A stretch of 64,000 nt of DNA from Auricularia sp. M13 (Eukaryota; Basidiomycota; Agaricomycetes; Auriculariales; Auriculariaceae). The stretch is from positions 248,001-312,000 of the forward strand of contig CM073194.1 in assembly GCA_037042915.1 (NCBI GenBank), written 5' to 3'. The notes under the pieces were generated by a model, which saw only the letters and a program-made list of their open reading frames with translations, was not told where the DNA came from and did not search any database. Each line of letters starts with the position of its first letter. Position 1 is the first letter of the stretch. The translations under genes and the position numbers were made by a program. Of the stretch, positions 55,569-64,000 are shown piece by piece.

Positions 55569-56411
55569 ATGTTAGACTCCGACCACCATGACGCGCCGCC
55601 GCTCGATCCAGCCGATGTTCTTCGCCTTGTGCCCGAAGGCCCAGGTGCTTGCATACTTGACCGAACCCACAATATGGATGCCCACACTGCTGCTCTTTCC
55701 AAGACGACTGTTCTGAATCACGAAACTCTTCGCTCTGTCGAGAGTTGCTGCGCGGCTATCCACGACATTGCGTTGATGGCTCCGTCACATAGGCTTTACC
55801 AGGGCCAAGAGGATTGCCTTGCACAACTCGCTTATGACCTGCATGCCCTAGGACAGTGGGTACAGACCGCGCTGCTCGCCTCTCGTGCTTTGCGGGCCAC
55901 GTCAGCTGCCTCGACACAGCCACCTTCTGAGCCGGCATCGCCGGTGCCGACACCGCCGAAACTACCGACTACGAAACGACGCCCGCATGTCTCTACCTCA
56001 GCTACTACACAGCCTGCTGTTTTGCCTGTCTCTGAGCAGAAGACACACCATAGGAGCCACAAAGCTGGCACTGCACCGCCGCTTCTCACACCGGAATGCA
56101 CGCCTGACCCACCCGATCATCCGCCAATGCGACTTACTGTACGCTACCGTGGCACTCTGCACGGACGACGTCTCCCTCACCCGACATCGATTCTCGAAAC
56201 GCTCAACAAAATCAAGGACATCTCACTTGCCGCCGTCAGCTACTCGCGAGACAATCAGCTCATTCTCCATGCAAAGACACCCTGCACTGCTGAGACGCTC
56301 ATTGCTCGAGGCTCCAGTATCCATGACTCGCTCAACACGCTTTTCTCTCCTGGCGATCTTCCGTTCCCAACATTTGACACTCACTGCCAGCGGCGGGCTC
56401 GTGGCCGATAA
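55569..56411 (+). CDS. LINE-type retroelement ORF1-like protein, 280 aa (probably remnant)
   Basis: ATG frame of 280 codons. The first 110 residues are helical, a Pro/Ser/Thr-rich linker follows (PPSEPASPVPTPPKLPTTKR), and the end has a compact block: MRLTVRYRGTLHGRRLPHP, LNKIKDISLAAVSYSRDNQ, LILHAKTPCTAETLIARG. This resembles the RNA-binding part of ORF1/gag proteins of fungal non-LTR retrotransposons as I remember them. No reverse transcriptase or endonuclease follows, so the copy is truncated or the call is wrong. Confidence 0.4.
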   Translation: MLDSDHHDAPPLDPADVLRLVPEGPGACILDRTHNMDAHTAALSKTTVLNHETLRSVESCCAAIHDIALMAPSHRLYQGQEDCLAQLAYDLHALGQWVQTALLASRALRATSAASTQPPSEPASPVPTPPKLPTTKRRPHVSTSATTQPAVLPVSEQKTHHRSHKAGTAPPLLTPECTPDPPDHPPMRLTVRYRGTLHGRRLPHPTSILETLNKIKDISLAAVSYSRDNQLILHAKTPCTAETLIARGSSIHDSLNTLFSPGDLPFPTFDTHCQRRARGR

Positions 56412-56855
56412 GTAGCTAGGGCAAGCTGTGTCAACTATCTGCTCATTCCGACCAAGAAGTCCATCTGGAATATCAAAATCCCTGCCACGATAGATGTGGT
56501 GCATATCTCAGTCTGAAAAGTTTCGGGCTTGTATGACTGCCGATGCGTGGTCACGGCGGTGCTATGCCGGGCAGCCTGACCTTCATACATCAGTTGCCAT
56601 ATTGTACGGCTGAAGATCTCCACGCGAAGCTCATGAGCATGGCACAGCCGTTGGCAGGATGTTGGGCAATCCTAGCATTCTATCGTCTATTTAGCCTTGC
56701 CTTGCCTGGCTATGTTTGCTATCCAAGGTGGCTCGCAAGATACTAGTTGGTTCAGGATACGGTTATTCATGTAAATACGGCTACGGATAGCTAGTATATA
56801 GCTGAATCGTTCCCCGCACGCGCACATCACGATCGTAATATACTTACATCCGAGG
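56412..56855. other. Intergenic region
   Basis: No gene recognised; the promoter of the next gene is at the right end. Confidence 0.35.
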
Positions 56856-56862
56856 TATAAAA
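56856..56862 (+). promoter_or_regulatory. TATA box of the 56.9 kb gene
   Basis: tataaaa lies 63 bases before the ATG at 56926. Confidence 0.65.
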
Positions 56863-56925
56863 CCTCGTTGCCTGGGCTGGAATCAATTCTCGTTTCTTCT
56901 TCGACCCAAAAAGAGTCTGTGCACC

Positions 56926-58734
56926 ATGGACCCGGCCAGTAACCACGCTGGCCCTCTGAACATCGCAGGCCTGGCGGCGTTGCTGATGTCAATACCTGCT
57001 GAGCAGCAACGCGCTATTCTCCAGCAGGCAACAGCATCTACGACGACGTGAGCACTCGGGCAAGAAGCTAATTAAAAGGAATTAGATGCTCACTCAATAC
57101 CACCAGGGCCGGCGCTGCGCCAAGCGGCGGTATTGATCCAACCGCTGCGACGTCCGGAGCTGCAGGCGGCGTCACCGTGTCGCCTGAGCCAAGCATGCCG
57201 TGAGTGTCCAATACGGGAAGCCAGGACTACATATGTTATGGTTACTGACCCGTCTTGCAGCCGACCAGTATTTGACGACCTACTCAACAAACTCGAAGAG
57301 CAGGGCAAGGTGCTTCAAGACCAGAAGAAGAGCATTGAGGCGCTTCAAGTCCAGGTCAAGGAGTCCGAGAAGCGCGCTCGGCAGGACGAGGGCGATGGTG
57401 ATGTCGAAGACAATGCTGGGCCTGCTAATAAACGTCGCCGAGGCTCATCCAAGAAGAAACGAGCTCCAGATTGGTGGACGAAGACAGCGCCGACAGCTGC
57501 CGAGGGAACCTTATTGCAGAATACACGCGTAAGCACAAGACAAGTGACCATGAACGCTGCTCACAATTCTGCAGGTCATCATGCGAACCGAGGTCGACGC
57601 CCTGATCTTCCTACGAAATGAGCACTACGAAGCTCCGCTGGGCAAGGATGGCGAGCCGCTGACGACGGAGCAGAGGGAGGCGGATGTGAAGTTATGGAAG
57701 GCCTGGCAGCTCTTGCCGCACCGAGGCGAAGTTCGCGAAGACCTCGCAGGCTGCAAATCCCATAAGATCGACCTCACAGCGAAAAGTCCAGACACACCGG
57801 ACAACGCGGCTCTGCGCAGTCATGCGCTTGTCAATGTCAAAGAGAGCCTGAAGGTGCGTGAGCACAAGACAATGGGTTCACGTTCAGTGCATGACCATTA
57901 CCATAGGCAAAGAAAATCACGCCGGAAGACCTGGCGGGGTGCCCGATAGTTTGCGACAAGTTTCTGTGCTGGGTATTTCGCGCGCATTTCCAGAACATGA
58001 AGACGCGGTACCAGCGCGAAAATAACCCTGCAAAGAAGGCTGAATACTCGGTCAAGAAACACAAGGAGCGCGTCCACTCAAGCCAGGATGTTGTACGTAC
58101 CTGCACATGTCTCCAAAGCTTACTGGATTGCTGACATGTAGCGCGACAGAAACTGCAGCGTCGCTTCAAGGCAGTCCCATTCTTCATCGCGGCCCATGGG
58201 CGCGACCCCACGAATTTGTTGCACCACGACTATATGTCCGGCGATGAGTCTGCGGGAGAGAACGAGGCCCTGGCTGCCGAATACTTCGAGGCGGCTGGCA
58301 TCTCTGAAGCTATGCGCAAAGATAGCAAAATTGTCGCGACACAGATATATGCCTGGCGTGCAGAGGTGAGCCTTCGTGTTTCTCGATGATTTAGTACTCA
58401 CAAGGTACAGTGGGTTACGTTCGTATATCGCCTGCTGGACTCGCTGTCGTCCGAGAATGTCAAGAGTCGTCGCCGGCTCCTACGGACACCAAAGGCGGGA
58501 CAACTCATTACGGCGCTACCAGCATTCAAGCCCCACCGATGCATGCTCGACCCACTCTGGATCTGCCTCGCCGATGGGAACCCTGCTGAGATACCGCGCG
58601 AGTGGACGACGAGCGAGGATCCTGAGGGCTGGGGCCCTTGGGACGAGGAGATGAAGAAGTTCGGCCTGTTTATTCCTGTCGAAGGCGGCGAGGACGCTGC
58701 GGGCAAGGAAGCAACTCCTGGCGCCACCACGTAG
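56926..58734 (+). CDS. Unknown nuclear-type coiled-coil protein, 499 aa, next to Tnp2 transposase
   Basis: Seven exons: 56926-57047, 57107-57199, 57261-57528, 57575-57853, 57907-58096, 58142-58365, 58411-58734 (TAG); phases close to 499 residues. Order: hydrophobic N-terminal helix (IAGLAALLMSIPAEQQRAIL), Gly/Ala/Thr linker, a coiled coil (NKLEEQGKVLQDQKKSIEAL), nuclear-localisation-like NKRRRGSSKKKRAPDWW, then a mixed alpha region containing MRTEVDALIFLRNEHY, VCDKFLCWVFRAHFQNMKTR and FFIAAHGRDPTN. I do not recognise the family. It converges on the transposase gene with 94 bases between the stops, so it may be the second gene of that element or a host gene. Confidence 0.75.
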
Positions 58735-58828
58735 CAATTTGGTGTTTGGCAGCTCCACGTTGACACGCGCAAGAACATATAACGTTCGCATTGTACCGCA
58801 CACGTCTAGACACGATGCTGTGCATGTA

Positions 58829-61800
58829 TTAGGATGCGCGTTCAGGTTCCAATGAATAACACACCTTTCTTAACGCCACAGTCATCCAAATAGGCGGGCC
58901 ATTCTCAGGGTCGAAATGAACACGGGCTAGATGGCAAATAATGTCGAGCAGGGAGACGATCTTGTATTCAGAGAATTGATTTGCATGCCAGTATTCCACC
59001 TCAACCTCTGGGCTAGTTTGCGTCAGTACGGCATGCTCAGGACATCGATGCACCTACTAGTCATCCCAGCGGCAATAATCCCGATTCATAAGACCCGGCG
59101 CATAGTCTTTGAATGTTCGGACATATGCCAGGACACGAGTGTAGCCTTGCCGACTGTGCGCAAAGATACTGAGCAGCTCGCCATGGCATGGCTGCCGGTT
59201 CACGTCCTGCGGGCTGCGACGAATTTTGACGAGTCCCGACGACGAAATTACACCACCTGTTGCATCCATTGGAACCACGCGCCGCCCGTCCCGCATCATA
59301 TAGCCATATTGGTTCGCGTGTGGCTGGAGAGGAATGCTGCCTGTGCCGTGCGACCGTGAGTCGAAAGAGAAATGAGTCTTGAGCCCATCGGCATTGTAGA
59401 ATCGGAGGAGCGCGGCCTGTTGCCGCTTGTCAAGGCGGAGAGCCTGTCCTGCAGGTGGAAGGGAAATTGGGGCGGTTGTCCGCGGTATAGCTGCAAGGGT
59501 TTAAGCCTCATTTAGTGGAGGATATAACGCATTGTACCTATCTGCTGAACGATGTCGCCGAAGTCGATGCTGTCATTATCCGGCTGCTCAGATGCCAAAG
59601 GCTGCAGTTCAGGCGTTTCTGCCATTCGCCCCTCAGAAAGAACAGTCGCAACGGTCCCACGAGCTGTTCCAGTATCAGCGGTGAGGGCCCTGAGAACGGA
59701 TTTCTCTGTTCCATTTATTGCGCCGCGCTCAGCTAGGGACAGCTGCAACAGATCAGTTAAGAGCAGTAGCGGATAGAAAGCTTACAATCATCTGCAGGGA
59801 TGCGGTGCGCTGGTACTCTCGTAGCATCGTCACCTCCATCTCCCCGCCGCGGTGACCATTCGTGTTGATTCCTTTTAAGGTCTTGTTGATACGCTCTCCG
59901 GGGAACTCCCAACAGCCGTATACGGGACCAGCGTCCGGGATCTGCGGCGGGACGTGCGTCGACCAATGTTGGTTGTATTTGATGTAGTCACCGGCGTATA
60001 CCTAGTGCTGACGGTCAGAATACGGTGACAATGGGTGATCTCTACGCACCTCGGAAAATTGACGCAAATGTTCCCTGAGAAGATAGCTGCCACGTTCGAC
60101 GTCGGCGTCTGTCAGGGAACGCGAGAGGATCAGCTGAAGTGCCGCTGACAAGCTCAGGAACATCGGCATTTCCTCTGCTGAGCGGCGAACCCCCGCAGGA
60201 CGACGTGGAACAGGATGCTTGACCAACCAGGCTTCCAGAGGGTCTGAAGCGAGCAGGGCCGGTGCGGTAGTACTGGGTGCTGACTCTGCATCGGGAATGG
60301 GTTGCGCAGCTGCTGCAGCGTTTCTAGCAGTCGTGAGCTCACATACGAAGATGAAAGGAAGGCGTGTACTCACTGTTTCTCAATGAACTTCTTTTTTGCA
60401 GCTTCGTGAGCTTTAGCGGCTTTGGCATATCGCTCGAGCGCATGTGCATGTTCCGCATCCGCATCTTCTTGCGTCTCATACCAGACAGGGGGGAGCTATG
60501 CTTCTCGTGAGTAGAGTTTCATTCCTTCATGAAGCACGCACCATGATGGGTCCCGTGGTCAAGCCGACGTTCATCCATTCATCCGCACTCAACGAGCCCC
60601 CGGCGGGCTCGCCGACTAGCTTCGGTAGGCGGCCAAGCCACGTTGGCGCTTCAAACTGGTACACTGTCAGTAAATTGGTGCAACAAAACGAAAGCCGACC
60701 TCTTTGAGCATCTTGTGCACGAGATCCAGCTCTCGTGTGGTGCCAGCCTCAGTATTTGGACGTAGTGCTCGAGTGCCCTTGATCCACACATCATACCAGA
60801 GGTTCTTCATCACACCTATGAATCAATAATGAGTCAAGAACGGCGCCCGTGGCCATGACAGGACGGCGTACCGTTGAGCAGGCAGTGCATGGGCCCAACC
60901 ACGGACATCCGAACCGGGTCAAAGTAAGAGAGCCTGGCCAACTCGAACCACTGTGAACCGTGCTGTGCGTAATGCGCATCTCGCTGCGGGCCCGCGGGCA
61001 GCTCGAACCATTCCAGAGCACGACGTTTATGTTCTGCCCCGTCGCGGGGCTGAAATTCTATGGTACTGTGTCAAAAAGCTCGGGCACACCAGCCACGGTC
61101 ACAGCATACCGTTTAGGAGTCCGGCTGGAGAGCGAATTTCAGCTTGTGTGATCTTGCACTTGGTACACGGCGCCATGAGGTGCCCCTTGTCAGCAAATCC
61201 GCATAGCCGGCACATCGCAGGGTGATCGCAGATGACCAGAACGAGAGCAACACGAACCCGCCGGCCTAAACGAGGTAGTAAGCGGGCGCACATGCTACAA
61301 CCAAAAAACAAACACACCTTCTGGATATCGTTTGGAGTACACTAGGATTCCATCCTCGTAGAGCTTGATGAGATCGTCGACCAGCAGTCGCATATACTTC
61401 TGCAGTTGCGGACACGTCGGTTCCTTGGGGCCCGGGATGAGAGTGGGAAGTAGCAGGTATTTGTAGCGATCAGTGAAGTCGAGGTTAGCGATAGCAAAAG
61501 AGAGCGCCGTCGTCGAGTGCGAATCGTGGAACGAGTGGGAGAACGGGTCGAAGCCGTCGCCAGCGAGCGTGACACCGATCCGCAGCTCGCCGTCGTCTCG
61601 GGGAGAAAAGAACAAGCCACCCTGCCTGTCGCGCAGCTCGCGCATAATTTTGCCATCGAGCGTGTCGTGATAGACACCGGGCTGTCGAGTTATGCGAGAC
61701 TGGGCTTCAATTTTATCTTGAATGGCGTCGTCGCTCAGAAGGCTGGATAGTAAATGTGATAGCGGGGTGTAGGCCCACTGACGCACAGGAACCTTCTTGG

Positions 61801-63038
61801 CGCCGCGTAGCTGGGCAAATTTGGATGAATGAGCAAATAGCGCCGTGTTGCACTCGGGGCAAAGCGCGTCGTCGCGGGCATCGGGCGAGGCCACATGGTG
61901 ACAGTTAGGACATACGGGGTAGATGGTGAAGGTGTCGTCCATGTGAAGCCGCCCAAGAACAGTCCGTGCCTGCTTAAACTTGTGCATATTCGGTCGATCT
62001 GCGCTCGGCGAAAGCAGGCCAAGAGCGCCGAAGACGGCGTGGACCGTGACCAACAGCAAGCTCAACGCTACGAGCGGCACCTTGTATCTTGCCCGTAGGA
62101 CAGCGACCAGAGCGAAGAACGAGCGGATGTACCAAAGCTCGTGAGAACTCTGGTACGCAGCCTCGAGCGGTTGCTGCTTCGAGATCGGCGGAGGCGCAGG
62201 CGGCGCAGGGAACTGATAGCTGGGCTGACGAGGCAGCGACATGTCGCCAGGCTGCTGCGCGTGCGCAGGTCGGTGGGCATCCTGGGGTACCGGTGGGATG
62301 ACAACCGGCAAAGCCGGAGGGAAGTCCACGTTAAGTACTGGGCGGTGCGCGTCTGGAGAGACAGCACCCTGAGCAGCGTCTATCATGACGGGCAACTGGT
62401 GCGGCTGTTGTAGCGGAGTGTCCCCAGTAATCTGTATTTGCTCGGCAGACGGAGTGCTGGGACGAGAATCTGGAAATGGACTGTCATCCTGACCGTCACG
62501 GTGTATCTCCGCCGTCGCATCGAAAGGTAACGGCAAACCGCCTAGCCATGGGGCTTCGGAGGGCGTGTTCGGGTTGAGCATGTTGGACTCCTCGTCCGGA
62601 ACCTCCTCTACTGTCACGGGAGGATAGCGGAAAGAGAGCGTTGGAGGCGCAAGGTCAACATCCATGTCAAGCGGTCCATCCAGTGAGCCTTCACACCCAT
62701 CCTGGTCGATGCTGTCTGCACCGTGTGGACTCTGGAGCGCGCCGGTAGCACCCTGTGCCGGGATTTGCTGACTCAAAGCACTAGAAGCCGCTCGAGACAT
62801 GGCAGCGAGATGCATACGCGTCCGGTGCTCGTCATATTGGCGAGGGTTTAGTAACATCCCAGCCGGATCCCGGCTTAGACAGATGGTGCATCTGCAATTC
62901 TTGAGCTTTGAAGCAAGATTATCAGCCTGGGCAAGCGCGTTAGTTCAACGGAATACACCATATTATTTGTTCGCGAACCTTTGCCCTGCTGGACTTTTTG
63001 CCAAGCCGTGACTGTTTCGAAATGCTCCTAGAGCTCAT
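58829..63038 (-). CDS. Tnp2-type (CACTA/Plavaka-like) transposase, about 1000 aa
   Basis: Start ATG 63038 (MSSRSISKQS), exon 1 63038-62979, exon 2 from 62926 to about 61298, then further exons to a stop at 58829. Motifs in order: a Cys motif CRCTICLSRD; NPRQYDEHR; a low-complexity Pro/Gln linker; a zinc-binding CPNCHH...CPEC; GVTLAGDGFDPF; the Tnp2 signature LLPTLIPGPKEP and MRLLVDDLIKLYEDG; VICDHPAMCRLCGFADKGH with CTKC; HGSQWFELARLSYFDPVRMS followed by VVGPMHCLLNG; YGCWEFPGERINKTLKG; and a C-terminal LDKRQQAALLRF...YGYMMRDGRRVVP domain. About a dozen exon junctions examined keep the frame, so the gene seems intact. Known relatives cut and paste DNA with short CACTA-like terminal repeats; none were found here. 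Confidence 0.82.
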
Positions 63039-63851
63039 GGTAGCGCTTGCGCAGCGACGCGAGACCCAGTTTCAATGCGGAAATGTTGCAGCAGCGCGGA
63101 CGGCTGGCGCAGTAGTACTGCAACACCGCGAGGAGCGGCCGTACGACTCGTTGAAGCGCGTTGTTGGGTACGGTCCGCAACAGGCGAGAGGCAGGCGAGT
63201 CCTCAGACAGAGCAAATGCAGCCGGGGTCTGTGTCCTGCGCGTTCGACGCGAGGACGGCGGCAGCGGCGGTTGTCGGTTGGGAAGCAAGAGCAAACGGCA
63301 GCGGACAAAGAAGATTTAGAGAACACAAAGTCCTTTCCATTCGCAAGCAAGCAGCCATGGTGAGCTAGCACAGCGTGCAGACCATGGGTGAGCGACTGCA
63401 GCGTCGACACGCAAGTGGACAATGCAGGCACGCGCTGATCACCTCGCCGCTCCTACCCGATTAGTTGCCGGTCCGCATCGCAGGTGCGCGTGCCACGCGA
63501 TCTAGCCGACCCCGAACGGTCAGATGGGAGCATATCGTATCCATCCAAGGCTTGTGTCGCGGGTACGGCTTACTGCTTGTGCGATGGAATAGCGTGCTAT
63601 CGAGCCCAGCTTTGGGTGGATCGCGCGCTAGCAGCGTATACTGTAGAGCTATTAATTATTACCGCCTCGCTTGGACCGTGACATGTCGGAAACATTACCG
63701 GGGCACCCATGTGACACGTGACCAAGACCTGAGAGCCAAAAATTTGAGGAAATTTATTGCTGAGACACAAGAGAGCAAGTGCAGAACTTGTACGACGGAA
63801 CTCGGGAGCAAACATACCGACTTTTTTGCCGCCGTCTACCCTGCCCGTGGC
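63039..63851. other. Divergent upstream region of the transposase and the right-edge gene
   Basis: No convincing ORF. I looked for CACTA-type terminal repeats here and left of 56.9 kb and found no matching pair by eye. Confidence 0.35.
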
Positions 63852-64000
63852 ATGGCTGCAGAAAACCTGCATTCTGCTCTAGACTCCAAACTCGACTCGC
63901 TGTCTCGACTTTTCAGGCAGCTACCAACATCCCTGCCTGTTTACAACGCATTCGACAGCCCGCTTGAGCGTGCACACGATATCTACGACGGGCTTGCCAA
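63852..64000 (+). CDS. Partial gene at right edge
   Basis: ATG at 63852 opens a frame (MAAENLHSALDSKLDSLSRL ... ERAHDIYDGLA) that continues past the window. It looks helical and soluble; too short to assign. Confidence 0.45.
   Translation, partial: MAAENLHSALDSKLDSLSRLFRQLPTSLPVYNAFDSPLERAHDIYDGLA

Noticed and set aside
1-64000. CRISPR arrays, bacterial operons, rRNA genes
   Set aside because: There are no regularly spaced repeats, the genes are intron-rich eukaryotic ones, and no rRNA-like conserved blocks were seen.

Overview
The window looks like nuclear DNA of a basidiomycete, most likely an Agaricomycete. Nearly all genes are split by many 45-65 base GT-AG introns (often gtgcgt/gtgagt donors), TATA boxes lie 50-120 bases before the starts, and the families are typical of mushroom-forming fungi: F-box expansions, DUF6533-type membrane proteins, Cys-rich small secreted proteins, a fungal PAL, and Helitron and Tnp2/CACTA-like transposons. 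Exon structures were assembled by hand from splice motifs, reading frame and family resemblance; single-base errors at junctions are possible.

Layout. 1-6.8 kb: a Helitron Rep/helicase protein whose frame is open to the left edge, with a cysteine-peptidase-like C-terminal domain. 7.1-9.0 kb: a convergent three-exon C2H2 zinc-finger gene. 9.3-11.1 kb: two short TA-flanked inverted-repeat elements (MITE-like). 11.5-12.7 kb: the SAGA subunit SGF29. 14.7-31.1 kb: an accessory block with two paralogous small secreted proteins at its outer ends (opposite strands), three related Cys-rich secreted proteins, a TauD-type dioxygenase with an 829-base intron, and degenerate or unresolved copies of a DUF6533-like membrane protein. 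32.3-39.6 kb: F-box genes, fragments and pseudogenes. 40.2-47.1 kb: an unknown charged protein, a single-pass membrane protein, an inverted-repeat element with hairpins, and an intact ten-exon phenylalanine ammonia-lyase. 47.5-51.3 kb: the second F-box pair in mirror orientation. 51.6-54.7 kb: a 21-exon PhoD-like phosphatase. 55.5-56.4 kb: a probable LINE ORF1 remnant. 56.9-63.0 kb: a 499-residue coiled-coil nuclear-type protein convergent with an apparently intact Tnp2 (CACTA/Plavaka-like) transposase. A partial gene runs off the right edge.

How it fits together. The housekeeping genes (SGF29, PAL, PhoD) are intact and sit between islands of duplicated, secreted or membrane-anchored genes and mobile elements. 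The most striking large-scale pattern is mirror symmetry: two unrelated F-box genes (minus then plus) at 32-39.6 kb recur in inverted order and orientation at 47.5-51.3 kb around the PAL segment, suggesting an ancient inverted duplication in which one gene of each pair has decayed.
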